From NCBI GenBank assembly GCA_026712715.1, contig JAPOPW010000055.1, forward strand, positions 1 to 64,000: DNA of 64,000 bases. Reading direction: 5' to 3'. Shown in pieces: positions 32,811 through 41,715 of this stretch. Numbering within the stretch: position 1 is the stretch's first letter; every line of letters begins with the position of its first letter. The notes beneath the pieces are model-generated. The model had not been told where the DNA came from. It worked only from the letters and a program-made list of their open reading frames with translations, and did no database searches. The stretch is from Immundisolibacterales bacterium. GTDB taxonomy: Bacteria; Pseudomonadota; Gammaproteobacteria; HK1. The position numbers and the translations under genes are program-made.

Positions 32811-34229
32811 CTACCCGCCGTTCGCCTTGGCGTGGTGGGCGGCGATCACCTCCGCGACGCAGCAGGTGAGCCGCTTGCCCGTAGGCACGTGCAGGAACTC
32901 GTTCGGACCGTGGGCGTTGGACTCGGGGCCGAGCACGCCGGTGATGAGGAACTGGGCGTCGGGGAACTTCTCGCCCAGCATGCCCATGAACGGGATGGTG
33001 CCTCCTTCGCCCATGTACACCGCCTCCGGGCCGAAGTACGCGGCGGACGCGCGCCGCACCGCGCGGTCGAGCCACCGCGCGACCGGCGGCGCCTCCCAGC
33101 CGGGCGCCGCATGGTCGGCGCAGAACCGAACCCGCGCCCCGTGCGGCGGGTCGTGCTCGAAGAGCGCGCGCATCGTCTCGGCCGCCGCGGCCGGATCGCA
33201 GGTCGGCGGAAGGCGCAGCGACAGCTTGGCATCGGTACGGGGGCGGGCGACGTTCCCCGCATTGCCGATCTCGGGAATTCCGGCGGCGCCGGTAATCTCG
33301 AGCGCCGGGCGCCAGGTGCGGCTCAGCACGAGCTCGACCGGGTCGGTGGTCGCGGGGCCCGCGCCGTCCACGAACGGGAATCGCTCGTGGAGCCGGCTCC
33401 CGAGGACGGCCGCCGCCTCCTCGGCCTGCGACCGCCGCTCGGGCGGGATCTGCGCGTGCAGGGCGTCGATCAGGATCCGTCCGTCGCGCTCGTCCTCGAG
33501 GCGCGAGAGCAGCCGGCGAAGGATCCGGAACGTGGAGGGAACGATCCCGCCGGCGTCCCCGGAGTGGACGCCCTCCTCCAGCACCTCGACTTCGAGTGTC
33601 CCGCCCGCCAGGCCGCGGAGCGAGGTGGTGCACCAGAGCCGTTCGTAGTCGCCGCAGCCCGAATCCAGGCACACGACCAGGCTCGGGGTCCCGATTCGCG
33701 CCCGCAGGGCGTCGATGTAGTGGGGAAGGTCGTAGCTCCCGCTCTCCTCGCACGCCTCGATGATCACCACGCAACGCGCGTGCGGCACGCCCTGCTCCGC
33801 GAGCGCTCCGAGGGCCGCGAGCGAACCGTAGATTGCATAGCCGTCGTCCGCGCCGCCGCGCCCGTAGAGACGATCGCCGTCCACCTTGGGCGTCCACGGT
33901 CCGAGCCCGTCGCGCCAGCCCGTCATCTCGGGCTGCTTGTCGAGGTGGCCGTAGAGGAGGAGGCAGTCGTCGCCCTCCCCGGGGACCTCGATGAAGATGA
34001 GCGGGGTGCGTCCCGGGAGACGGACCACCTCGAGCTGCATCCCGCGCGGGGCGTTGGCTTCGCACCACCTGACCATGTGCGCGACGGCGGCCTCCATGTA
34101 GCCGTGCTCGGCCCAATCCGGGTCGAACTGCGGCGACTTGTTCGGGATGCGGATGTACTCGGCGAGCTCGGGCACGATGGAATCGTCCCAGAGCTCCTCG
34201 ACGTGCTGGCGAATTCGGTTGGCGTCCAC
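32811..34229 (-). CDS. M20-family metallopeptidase (dipeptidase-like)
   Basis: A 472-residue di-zinc peptidase. Metal and catalytic residues: LLLYGHLDKQPE (His and Asp), GRGGADDGYA (bridging Asp), IIEACEESGSYD (catalytic Glu and ligand Glu), VVCLDSGCGDYERLW (Asp) and NAHGPNEFL (C-terminal His). The lid/dimerisation domain lies in between. It resembles carnosinase/CNDP-type and PepV-like dipeptidases. The GTG at 34229 is preceded by AAGGAGG at 5 nt; the annotated ORF start is 14 codons earlier. No signal peptide, so cytoplasmic. Confidence 0.87.
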   Translation of the reverse strand: MDANRIRQHVEELWDDSIVPELAEYIRIPNKSPQFDPDWAEHGYMEAAVAHMVRWCEANAPRGMQLEVVRLPGRTPLIFIEVPGEGDDCLLLYGHLDKQPEMTGWRDGLGPWTPKVDGDRLYGRGGADDGYAIYGSLAALGALAEQGVPHARCVVIIEACEESGSYDLPHYIDALRARIGTPSLVVCLDSGCGDYERLWCTTSLRGLAGGTLEVEVLEEGVHSGDAGGIVPSTFRILRRLLSRLEDERDGRILIDALHAQIPPERRSQAEEAAAVLGSRLHERFPFVDGAGPATTDPVELVLSRTWRPALEITGAAGIPEIGNAGNVARPRTDAKLSLRLPPTCDPAAAAETMRALFEHDPPHGARVRFCADHAAPGWEAPPVARWLDRAVRRASAAYFGPEAVYMGEGGTIPFMGMLGEKFPDAQFLITGVLGPESNAHGPNEFLHVPTGKRLTCCVAEVIAAHHAKANGG

Positions 34230-34334
34230 GGGTGCCTCCTTCGGTGCAACGGAGCGGGTTGCCCATACCATGCGCGACGCGACGGCGGCTGTCGACTTTC
34301 GTCGGCCCGGAAGGCCGCGTTCGCCGCCGACCGG

Positions 34335-35429
34335 TCAGACGTTGAAGCGGAAACGGATGACGTCTCCCTCCGCGATGACGTAGTCGCGCCCCTCGAGGCG
34401 CCACCTGCCGGCGTCCTTCGCGCCCTGCTCGCCGCCGTTCGCCACGAAGTCGTCGTAGGCGACGACCTCGGCCCGGATGAAGCCCCGTTCGAAATCGGTG
34501 TGGATCCTGCCCGCCCCCTCGGGTGCGGCCGACCCCGTTCGCACGGTCCAGGCGCGCGCCTCCTTGGCATCCGCGGTGAAGAAGGTGCGAAGGCCGAGGA
34601 GCTCGTAGCCTGCCTGGACGAACCGGCCGAGCCCCGGCTCCTCGAGTCCGAGGTCCGCGAGAAACTCGCGCTGCCCCTCGGGATCGAGCGTGACCAGCTC
34701 CGCTTCGATGGCGGCGCAGATCGGAACGACCCGCGCGTCTTCGCCCGCGGCCGCGGCCCGGACCGCGTCCAGTAGCGGGTTGTCCTCGAAGCCGTCCTCC
34801 TCGCCGACGTTCGCGACGAGCATGACCGGCTTCGCAGTGAGGAGCGAGAGCTCGCGCACCACGCCCGCCTCCTTCGGTTCGAGCGCGAGGGTGCGGGCAG
34901 GCCGCCCCTCTCCCAAGTGCCGCGCGACCCGACGAAATGCCGCCGCGCGCTCCCGCACCTCGCGTCCCCCGGCCCTGGCGCTCTTCTCCACCCGCTCGAG
35001 GTGCCGCTCGACCACGTCGATGTCCGCAAGCATGAGCTCGGTGTCGATCGTCTCGATGTCGGCGGCCGGGTCCACCCGCCCTCCGACGTGAGCGACCCCT
35101 TCCGACTCGAAGCAACGCACCACGTGCGCGATCGCCTCCACTTCGCGGATATGTCCGAGAAAGCGGTTGCCGAGCCCCTCGCCCCGCGACGCACCGGCCA
35201 CCAGGCCGGCGACGTCCACGAACGTCACCCCGGCCGGGACCACCCGTGCCGGCCGCGCGATGGCCGCGAGGGCCTCGAGGCGCGGGTCCGGCACCGGGAC
35301 CATCCCGACGTTCGGCTCGATGGTGCAGAAGGGATAGCTCTGCGCCGCGACCGCGGTCCGGGCAAGCGCGTTGAACAGCGTGGACTTGCCGGCGTTCGGC
35401 AGCCCGACGATGCCGCATCGGAATCCCAT
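34335..35429 (-). CDS. ychF: Redox-regulated ATPase/GTPase YchF (OLA1 family)
   Basis: A 364-residue Obg-type P-loop protein: Walker A GLPNAGKSTLFNAL (G1), VDVAGLVAGASRGEGLGNRFL (G3 and switch), and VANVGEED where canonical GTPases have NKxD, the change that makes YchF prefer ATP. The C-terminal TGS domain includes RTFFTADAKEARAWTV and FERGFIRAEVVAYDDF. It binds ribosomes. It is the last gene of the prs-rplY-pth-ychF cluster, in the order typical of gammaproteobacteria. The frame is complete. Confidence 0.96.
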   Translation of the reverse strand: MGFRCGIVGLPNAGKSTLFNALARTAVAAQSYPFCTIEPNVGMVPVPDPRLEALAAIARPARVVPAGVTFVDVAGLVAGASRGEGLGNRFLGHIREVEAIAHVVRCFESEGVAHVGGRVDPAADIETIDTELMLADIDVVERHLERVEKSARAGGREVRERAAAFRRVARHLGEGRPARTLALEPKEAGVVRELSLLTAKPVMLVANVGEEDGFEDNPLLDAVRAAAAGEDARVVPICAAIEAELVTLDPEGQREFLADLGLEEPGLGRFVQAGYELLGLRTFFTADAKEARAWTVRTGSAAPEGAGRIHTDFERGFIRAEVVAYDDFVANGGEQGAKDAGRWRLEGRDYVIAEGDVIRFRFNV

Positions 35430-35457
35430 CCGTGCGCGCCGCCCTGATGGCGGAGGA

Positions 35458-36153
35458 TCAGGCGGCGGAGCCGGGACGCGCGGGTGGAACGCGCGCCGGG
35501 GAGCTATCCCGATCCGGCGCCCGCTCGCGTCCGCGGCCGCAACCGGCCGCTTCGTCCGCCGGACCCGCCTCGTCCCGTTTCGTGTGCAGGGCCTTCATGA
35601 CCCGCTGCAGGTCGCCTTCGAAGATGACTTCGGACCAATCGAGCACCTCGTCGATCGATTCCTCGATGAGTCTCCGGTCCTCCGCCCCCGGTCGCTGCAA
35701 CACGTAGTCGATCGGGTCCATGCCGCGTCCCGGGCGGCCGATGCCGAGCCGGACCCGAACGAAGTCCCGGGTCCCGAGGTGAGCCACGATGTCACGCAGA
35801 CCGTTGTGTCCACCGTGGCCCCCGCCTTCCTTGAGTCGGACGGTACCGGGCGGCAAATCGAGCTCGTCGTGCACCACGAGGATCGCCGACGGAGCGATGC
35901 GGAAGTACTCCGCGATCGCCCTCACCGCCTGTCCGCTGCGGTTCATGTAGGTCGTCGGCTTGACGAGGCGCACCCGGCCCGCCGGTGTCGTCGCCTCGCA
36001 GGCGTCCAGCCCGAAGCGGCTGATCGGCCGGACCCCCACGCCGAGCCGTGCCGCCAGCCGGTCGGCGAGCCAGAACCCCGCATTGTGCCGGGTCGACTCG
36101 TACTTCGGCCCCGGGTTGCCGAGCCCGACGACGAGCTGCGGACGCACCGCCAC
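35458..36153 (-). CDS. pth: Peptidyl-tRNA hydrolase
   Basis: A 231-residue Pth. The catalytic motif GLGNPGPKYESTRHNAGFWLAD carries the active-site Asn and His, TYMNRSGQAV the substrate-binding Asn, and VVHDELDLPPG and GHGGHNGLRDI the remaining conserved segments. It recycles peptidyl-tRNAs released by abortive translation. A C-terminal tail of about 35 residues beyond the usual end is rich in Arg, Ala and Pro. It sits between rplY and ychF, the usual order. Confidence 0.96.
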   Translation of the reverse strand: MAVRPQLVVGLGNPGPKYESTRHNAGFWLADRLAARLGVGVRPISRFGLDACEATTPAGRVRLVKPTTYMNRSGQAVRAIAEYFRIAPSAILVVHDELDLPPGTVRLKEGGGHGGHNGLRDIVAHLGTRDFVRVRLGIGRPGRGMDPIDYVLQRPGAEDRRLIEESIDEVLDWSEVIFEGDLQRVMKALHTKRDEAGPADEAAGCGRGRERAPDRDSSPARVPPARPGSAA

Positions 36154-36207
36154 CGCGCACCGCCCCTTTCGAGAATCGCGTTCCGTCCCGATCCGGGCCG
36201 CCCGGGG

Positions 36208-36891
36208 TCAGCCGTCGGCGCCCGACGGCGACTCGGAGCCGCCGTCGGCGCCCGCTTCGGGGGTTTCGGGAAGCTCGAAGTCCTCCCCGGCCTCGGTGAC
36301 CTCCTCGACCTCGGTGACCCGGGACACCTGGATGCTGATCACCGGCTGGTCGTGCTCGGAACCATGGATGAGGGCCGGAACCTCCACCCCCTCGGGGAGC
36401 GGGACCTGGCTGAGGTGGATGCTGTCCCCGATGTCCATGTCCACGGTGTTGACCGCGAGGTACTCCGGCAGGTCTCCCGGCAGGCAGGAGATCTCCACCT
36501 CGGTCATGTGGTGCGAGATCGATCCGCCGGCGCGCCGCCCCGGCGAGTCCTCCTCGTTCTCGAAATGAATCGGCACGAGCATGGTGATCTTCTGCGTCTC
36601 GCTCACCCGCAGGAGGTCGAGGTGCAGGATCCGTTCGGTGGCCGGGTGCCGCTGCAGGCTCTTGATCACCGCCTTCTCCTCGCGGCCGTCGACCTTCACG
36701 GTCAGCACGTGCGAGAACCAGGCTTCGTTGGAGAGCTGCCGCCGGAGCACGTTCTCGGCGAGATCGAGGGGCAATGGATCCTGCCCCGCGCCGTACATGA
36801 TTGCGGGTATCCGTCCCGTGCGGCGGAGCCGCCGCACCGCGCCCTTGCCGTGCCCGGATCGGACGTCCGCTTGAAGTTCGAACTCGGCCAT
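36208..36891 (-). CDS. rplY: Ribosomal protein bL25, long (Ctc) form
   Basis: A 227-residue L25/TL5/Ctc protein: N-terminal 5S-rRNA-binding domain (MAEFELQADVRSGHGKGAVRRLRRTGRIPAIMYG) and a C-terminal beta domain (PIHFENEEDSPGRRAGGSISH, VEISCLPGDLPEYLAVNTVDM). An acidic tail closes it (EVEEVTEAGEDFELPETPEAGAD). The short E. coli-type L25 lacks the second domain. The start MAEFEL at 36891 is chosen over an ORF start 33 codons upstream. It lies between prs and pth as expected. Confidence 0.95.
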   Translation of the reverse strand: MAEFELQADVRSGHGKGAVRRLRRTGRIPAIMYGAGQDPLPLDLAENVLRRQLSNEAWFSHVLTVKVDGREEKAVIKSLQRHPATERILHLDLLRVSETQKITMLVPIHFENEEDSPGRRAGGSISHHMTEVEISCLPGDLPEYLAVNTVDMDIGDSIHLSQVPLPEGVEVPALIHGSEHDQPVISIQVSRVTEVEEVTEAGEDFELPETPEAGADGGSESPSGADG

Positions 36892-37014
36892 GAATCGAAT
36901 TCTCCGTGGTGGTTCGTTGCTGGTTGTAAGGAAACAGGTGAGGGATCGGTGCCGCAACTCGTGGAAGCGATGCGCGCTCGTTCCGCGCAACCGTTGGCAG
37001 CCCTGCCTGCCGGC

Positions 37015-38061
37015 CTACTCCATGAAGAGCTCCCCGACCGACCGGCCGGTGCAGATCCGAAGGATGCTCTCCGCGAGCAGCTCGGCGATGCCGAGCCGGC
37101 GGATCCGGGGGCTGCTCTCCGCCCGGTCGTCGAGGGGGATGGTGTCGGTGACGACGAGCTCGTCGAGATCCGACGCTTCGATGTTTTCCACCGCGGGCTC
37201 CGACAGAACCGCATGCGTGCAGTAGGCGAACACCCGCTCCGCGCCGCGCTGCTTCAGCGCGCGCGCGCCCTGGCAGAGCGTGCCCGCGGTGTCGGCGATG
37301 TCGTCGACGATGACGCACGTGCGACCCTTGACCCGGCCGATGATGTTCATCACCTGGGCTTCGTTCGCGCGCGGCCGGCGCTTGTCGATGATCGCGAGCT
37401 CCGCGTCGTCGAGCTGCTTCGCGATCGCCCGCGCGCGGACCACCCCTCCCACGTCCGGAGAGACGACGATGGGGTCGGTCAGCTCCCGGCGCCAGATGTC
37501 TCCGATGAGGATCGGCGAAGCGTAGATGTTGTCGACCGGAATGTCGAAGAAGCCCTGAATCTGATCCGCGTGGAGGTCGACCGTCAACGCCCGGTGCGCC
37601 CCCGCCGTCGAGATCATGTTCGCCACCACCTTGGCCGAGATGGGAACCCGGACCGAGCGCGGGCGGCGGTCCTGCCGGGCATAGCCGAAATAGGGAATGA
37701 CGGCGGTGATGCGTGCGGCCGACGCCCGTCGCACTGCATCCATCATGATGATGAGCTCCACCAGGTTCTCGTTGGCCGGCCGGCAGGTGGAGTTGACGAT
37801 GAAGATGTCCTTGCCGCGGACCGAGTCGTTGATCTCGACGTTGACCTCGCCGTCGCGGAACCGGCTGACGGTGGCGCGGCCGGGCGGAACGCCAAGACGC
37901 GCGCAGACGTTCTCCACCAGGCGCTCGCTCGACGACCCGGCGAAGATCATCAGCGAGTCGGGATCGATTTGCGGGTCCCCGTACGACGGCGCCAGCGGCG
38001 AATCGCCGAACGACGGCGAAAGCTGTGGATCCACGAACCGCCCGAATCGGTTTTCGTTCAT
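37015..38061 (-). CDS. prs: Ribose-phosphate pyrophosphokinase with an unusual N-terminal extension
   Basis: Makes PRPP from ribose 5-phosphate and ATP. The 348-residue product has the catalytic flexible loop [14 protein letters not shown], the metal/PRPP loop [14 protein letters not shown], and [21 protein letters not shown]. Normal Prs begins around MIFAGSSS; here 37 residues precede it, with an imperfect repeat ([17 protein letters not shown]). The ATG at 38061 has CTGGAG upstream, so the extension may well be translated; a Met at residue 38 (37950) is the alternative. A tRNA gene is immediately upstream. Confidence 0.94.
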   Translation of the reverse strand: MNENRFGRFVDPQLSPSFGDSPLAPSYGDPQIDPDSLMIFAGSSSERLVENVCARLGVPPGRATVSRFRDGEVNVEINDSVRGKDIFIVNSTCRPANENLVELIIMMDAVRRASAARITAVIPYFGYARQDRRPRSVRVPISAKVVANMISTAGAHRALTVDLHADQIQGFFDIPVDNIYASPILIGDIWRRELTDPIVVSPDVGGVVRARAIAKQLDDAELAIIDKRRPRANEAQVMNIIGRVKGRTCVIVDDIADTAGTLCQGARALKQRGAERVFAYCTHAVLSEPAVENIEASDLDELVVTDTIPLDDRAESSPRIRRLGIAELLAESILRICTGRSVGELFME

Positions 38062-38149
38062 CGAGTCTGGCTCCAGGAAATCAACTCGGGTGGACGGCCG
38101 CGGGCCGGTCCGTTGCCACCGGCTCTCCCCCCGCCGCCCCGCCGAGGTA

Positions 38150-38224
38150 TGGCTGGGGTGCCAGGATTCGAACCTGGGAATGCTGGGATCAAAACCCAGT
38201 GCCTTACCGCTTGGCTACACCCCA
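38150..38224 (-). tRNA. tRNA-Gln (anticodon TTG)
   Basis: The minus strand folds as a complete cloverleaf: acceptor TGGGGTG/CACCCCA, D arm with AGCCAAGCGGTAAGGC, anticodon stem CTGGG/CCCAG around TTTTGAT (anticodon TTG), T arm with GGTTCGAATCC, then discriminator G and encoded CCA. 75 nt. Its place between ispE and prs is conserved in gammaproteobacteria. Its first 21 nt also encode the end of the ispE reading frame. Confidence 0.97.
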
Positions 38225-39181
38225 AGAGCTGCCGGCGCCACCGGTGGCCACGGAACCGCACGCGACCCCCGGCACTGAACCTCCGAACCCCTTCGCTCCG
38301 CCGGCCGGCGGGCGCCCGCGGGCCCCGCGCAACGGCGAATTGGCGATGCCTCGTGCGACCCAGCCGTCCCATTCCTCCGGCATTTCCCGCAATGCCCGGC
38401 GCGCGGACCCCTCCGTGCGGAACACGCCGAATACCGCCGAGCCCGTGCCGGTCATCCTTGCCTGGTCGGGCCCGTCAACGTGCTCCAGGAGCCACTCGAG
38501 CGCGGCATCCACCGCCGGGTAGCGGCGGCGCACGACCGGCTCGCAGTCGTTGCCGGCCGCGGCGAGCAGGGCATCGATGTCGACCGGTTCGTCCGTTGAA
38601 CGGCGGGGCATTTTGAGCGGAGGCGAATCCCGTGTCAAACCGGGTTCGGCAAACACCGCGGCGGTCGAAACGGGGATCCGCGGATGAACGACGAGATACC
38701 ACCGGAGCGGGAGCGGCATGGCGCGGATGCGCTCCCCGACCCCCTCCGCCCAGCCGCTTCGACCGTGCACGAAGACCGGAACGTCCGCACCGAGCTCGAG
38801 CCCTAGGTCGGCAAGGCGATGCTCGTCGAGTCCGGTCCCCCAGATCCGGTTGAGCGCGACGAGGGTGGTGGCGGCGTCGGAGCTGCCGCCGCCGAGTCCC
38901 GCCCCTTGCGGGATCCGCTTGTCGAGCCGGATGGTCGCGCCCGGCCGGGCCGAGGTTCTCGCCCGCAGCAAGTGCGCGGCGCGGACCGAGAGCTCGTCCT
39001 CCTCATCGAGCCCCGGCGGCGGGTCCTCGAGGACGATTCGCCCGTCGCGTCGCGCGGCGATCTCCACTTCGTCGCCGAAGTCGAGGAGCTGGAAAACGGT
39101 CTGAAGGTCGTGCCGGCCGTCCGTTCGCCGACCCGTGACGCGAAGAAACAGGTTGAGCTTGGCGGGAGCGGGCCAGCGCAC
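38204..39181 (-). CDS. ispE: 4-diphosphocytidyl-2-C-methyl-D-erythritol kinase
   Basis: A GHMP kinase of the MEP isoprenoid pathway: [23 protein letters not shown] start, ATP-binding [15 protein letters not shown], and the C-terminal [14 protein letters not shown]. The GTG start at 39181 shares its first base with the lolB stop. The 325-residue product is roughly 30-40 residues longer than usual: after [12 protein letters not shown] it continues as a Gly/Ala-rich tail ending SSWGVAKR, whose codons lie in the 5' part of tRNA-Gln. The frame has no earlier stop. The tail is probably dispensable. Confidence 0.94.
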   Translation of the reverse strand: MRWPAPAKLNLFLRVTGRRTDGRHDLQTVFQLLDFGDEVEIAARRDGRIVLEDPPPGLDEEDELSVRAAHLLRARTSARPGATIRLDKRIPQGAGLGGGSSDAATTLVALNRIWGTGLDEHRLADLGLELGADVPVFVHGRSGWAEGVGERIRAMPLPLRWYLVVHPRIPVSTAAVFAEPGLTRDSPPLKMPRRSTDEPVDIDALLAAAGNDCEPVVRRRYPAVDAALEWLLEHVDGPDQARMTGTGSAVFGVFRTEGSARRALREMPEEWDGWVARGIANSPLRGARGRPPAGGAKGFGGSVPGVACGSVATGGAGSSWGVAKR

Positions 39182-39840
39182 TACTCGAGCCGCCAGTCGC
39201 GGACCACCACCCGAACGGTGGCCCGCTCCCCGCGCAAGGTGACCCGGTCCGGAAGGTCCGGCGGCCCGGCCGATTCCGAAGGAAATCGGTACTCGATTCG
39301 CCAGCCCTGCTGGGTGAGCGTCGAGAGCCGTCCGTCCTCGTCCAGCGTCCAGTCTCCGACCGCGGTCCCGGGCCGTGCCCGGGCGGTGATCCAGTGCCGG
39401 AGGGAGGACGCGGGCAGGTCCCAGCCGATCCGGCGGCCGAACAACTCTTCGGGGGTGCGGGCGGTCCGGCGTTCCCCCTTTGCGGTCTTCAGCTCGACCG
39501 CGCCCGGGCGCCCCTTCACCTCGAGCGCACCCTGTCCGAACGGTCCGCTCAGCCGCAGACGGAAATCCTCCTGGCGCTGGCGCCAGTCGAAGGCGGCGCT
39601 CCAGCTCCGGTACCCTTCCCCGTCCTCGTCGCGGACCCGCACCGCGAGCTTTCCCGTCGCCCGCCAGCGCTCGACGACGTCGTCCGGCGGACGGGCCTCG
39701 GGGGCCGGTACCGGGGTCTCCGCCCGCCACGGCACCAGGGCGCAGCCCGGCAGGGCGAGGGCCCCGGCCAGCGGGACGAGCGCGAAGGCCGCGGTGAGCC
39801 GCCGGCGCCCCGGTTCGAGGCGGCCCGGCGCGCCGCTCAG
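39181..39840 (-). CDS. lolB: Outer-membrane lipoprotein insertase LolB
   Basis: Receives lipoproteins from LolA and places them in the outer membrane. The signal sequence AAFALVPLAGALALPGC ends at a lipobox-like cysteine; the mature region has WRATGKLAVRVRDEDGEGYRSWSAAFDWRQ and DFRLRLSGPFGQGALEVKG, typical of LolB. No ATG, GTG or TTG is available in frame after the upstream gene ends. A CTG at 39840 overlapping the TPR stop (CTGA) gives the expected length of about 219, so a CTG start is proposed. The gene order TPR-lolB-ispE supports the call. Confidence 0.88.
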   Translation of the reverse strand: MSGAPGRLEPGRRRLTAAFALVPLAGALALPGCALVPWRAETPVPAPEARPPDDVVERWRATGKLAVRVRDEDGEGYRSWSAAFDWRQRQEDFRLRLSGPFGQGALEVKGRPGAVELKTAKGERRTARTPEELFGRRIGWDLPASSLRHWITARARPGTAVGDWTLDEDGRLSTLTQQGWRIEYRFPSESAGPPDLPDRVTLRGERATVRVVVRDWRLE

Positions 39841-41543
39841 GACCCGAAGCGCTCGATTGTCTCGAGCAGCACTTCGTTTTCCGGATCGTCCTCGAGCGCG
39901 GACTCCCATATCTCCCGTGCCTCGTCGTGGCGCCCCAGGACCCAGAGCGCCTCTCCCAAATGGGCGGCGACCACCGGATCCGCCTCCATCTCGTGCGAGC
40001 GTCGCAGCCAGTCGGCCGCCTCTTCGTGGCGGCCGAGGCGGAAGAGCACCCACCCCATGCTGTCGACGATATAGGATCGGTTTGGATCCAGAGCGAGGGC
40101 CCGTTCCACTAGGTCCAGCGCCTCCTCGAAGCGATCGGTGCGGTCCGCAAGGGTGTATCCGAGCGCGTTGAGCGCGTCAATGTGCTCCGGATCGCGGGCG
40201 ATGATCGACCGCAGGTCCCGCTCCAGGACATCGAGCCGGTCGAGCCGCTCCGCGACCATCGCGCGCGAGTAGAGCAGGTCGTCGTCGTCGGGATAGGCGG
40301 CAAGCCCGCGGTCGAGGACGCCCATTGCCTCGGCCGGGAGTTCCGCGCGAACGAGCAGGCCGCTCTCCGCCCGGTACAGCCGGACGTCGTCGCCCCGGGC
40401 GTAGCGCGGGGTGGCGGCGAGATGTCGTCGCGCCCATTCGAGCTGCCCCGAGTCGGTCATGATCTCGGCCGTGCGGATCCGTGCGCTCACGTAGTAGACC
40501 CCGCCGCGCACCCTCCGATAGGCGCGCAGGGCGCGGTCGAACGCTTCCTGCGTCTGGTCGATGAGCCCGGTGAAGTACCACGCCCCGTCCCGCCATTCAC
40601 CCGCGCGATAGAGCATCTCGAAGTGCGGGCGCGCGTCGTCGAGGCGCTCCATCCTCGTCAGCAGCCGGCCGAGCTCCCACCGCGCGACGTGGTCGTGCGG
40701 GCGTCGCTCGACGAGGGTCGCGTACCGGTCGCTCGCCTCCTCGTGCCGCCCCGCCGAGTCGAGCAGCCGCGCGTAGGTGCGAAGGAGCGCGTCGCTGCCG
40801 CCATCCTCCGCTTCCCGGTGGGCGAGGACCTCCAGCGCGGCGTCCCGATCGCCGCGATCGTGCAGCAGCATCGCATGGGTCACCGAGAACCGATCCTCGC
40901 GCGGCGCTTCACGCGTGAGGACTTCCAGGATTCCGACCGCACGCTCGAGCCGGCCCGAGCCGGCCAGCACGCGTGCGAGCGCATACCGCGATTCGGGGTC
41001 CGCGTCCGCGACCGATTCCATGATCCCGATCCGCCGGTCGACGTCCGGTTCCTGGCGGAGCAGCCTGACGACGGTTTCGAGGCCGCCCGGGTCCGACGCG
41101 TCCCCGGGTCTCGCGATGCGCCGCAGCGCCGCGGCGGCTTCGGCGGGACGGCCCGCGCGCGAGAGCATGAGCGCGAGCATCCGGTGCGCCGCCGGGTCGT
41201 CGGGATCGAGCTCGTGCCACAGGCCCGAGGCATCGACGGCGAGGGGGAAGCGTGCCGCGCGCGCCGCGATCCTGGCCGCCCGACGGGCGAAGGCCGAGCT
41301 GCGGTGCGCCCGGGCGGCGTCCATGTAGCTGTGCACCGCGCGATCCGTATCCACATCGTCCCCCGCCCGTGCGGCGAGCTCGGCGAGGAGCAGCGGCGCG
41401 AGCGTTCCGGGGAGCAGCTCGGCCGGCGGGGGTGCGTCGCCGGGAGGGGCGCCCGAGGCGGAGGCCGGTCGCAGGGCGAGCACGATCGCTACCGCGGCGG
41501 CCGCGAGCAGAACGACATGCGGGCGCAGGGTGCTCATCGGCAT
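39837..41543 (-). CDS. Secreted TPR protein of the lolB-ispE cluster
   Basis: A 568-residue protein with a signal peptide (VVLLAAAAVAIVLALRPASASGAP) and about 12-14 tetratricopeptide-type helical pairs; clear ones are DALNALGYTLADRTDRFEEAL, ALDPNRSYIVDSMGWVLFRLG and AHLGEALWVLGRHDEAREIW. It corresponds in position and architecture to the Pseudomonas TPR protein next to lolB, whose role is not settled; periplasmic or envelope scaffolding is likely. The ATG at 41543 follows GAGGAG; an ATG two codons later is also possible. It overlaps lolB by 4 nt. Confidence 0.88.
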   Translation of the reverse strand: MPMSTLRPHVVLLAAAAVAIVLALRPASASGAPPGDAPPPAELLPGTLAPLLLAELAARAGDDVDTDRAVHSYMDAARAHRSSAFARRAARIAARAARFPLAVDASGLWHELDPDDPAAHRMLALMLSRAGRPAEAAAALRRIARPGDASDPGGLETVVRLLRQEPDVDRRIGIMESVADADPESRYALARVLAGSGRLERAVGILEVLTREAPREDRFSVTHAMLLHDRGDRDAALEVLAHREAEDGGSDALLRTYARLLDSAGRHEEASDRYATLVERRPHDHVARWELGRLLTRMERLDDARPHFEMLYRAGEWRDGAWYFTGLIDQTQEAFDRALRAYRRVRGGVYYVSARIRTAEIMTDSGQLEWARRHLAATPRYARGDDVRLYRAESGLLVRAELPAEAMGVLDRGLAAYPDDDDLLYSRAMVAERLDRLDVLERDLRSIIARDPEHIDALNALGYTLADRTDRFEEALDLVERALALDPNRSYIVDSMGWVLFRLGRHEEAADWLRRSHEMEADPVVAAHLGEALWVLGRHDEAREIWESALEDDPENEVLLETIERFGS

Positions 41544-41703
41544 CCAGACTCCTCGAGGGGCCCCGATCTGTTCAGATGAGTCACGTTTGCAAAGCGATTT
41601 CAGGAACGAAACGTACGAGGCTGCTACCACTGCGCAGCGGCCGGGTCGCGAACAAGCATGGATGGCTTCGAACATGTCTCGTCGGTCCGAGGCGCAGCCT
41701 CGC

Positions 41704-41715
41704 TAGAATAGCCCA
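41704..41715 (+). promoter_or_regulatory. Candidate -10 of a leaderless prfA transcript in the divergent TPR/prfA region
   Basis: TAGAAT (41704-41709) lies 6 nt before the prfA ATG with no ribosome binding site between, the same geometry as at vapB. The 172-bp intergenic region also carries ATCTGTTCAGAT (41566-41577), a small inverted repeat near the start of the divergent TPR gene. No convincing -35 box is seen. hemA, which would normally precede prfA, is not here. Confidence 0.35.

Noticed and set aside
31638-34775. 1045-residue plus-strand ORF
   Set aside because: Antisense to the PhyH-HEAT, M20 and ychF genes, with shadow-type composition.
35371-38616. 1081-residue plus-strand ORF
   Set aside because: Runs antisense through pth, rplY, prs, tRNA-Gln and ispE; His/Arg/Asp-rich shadow.
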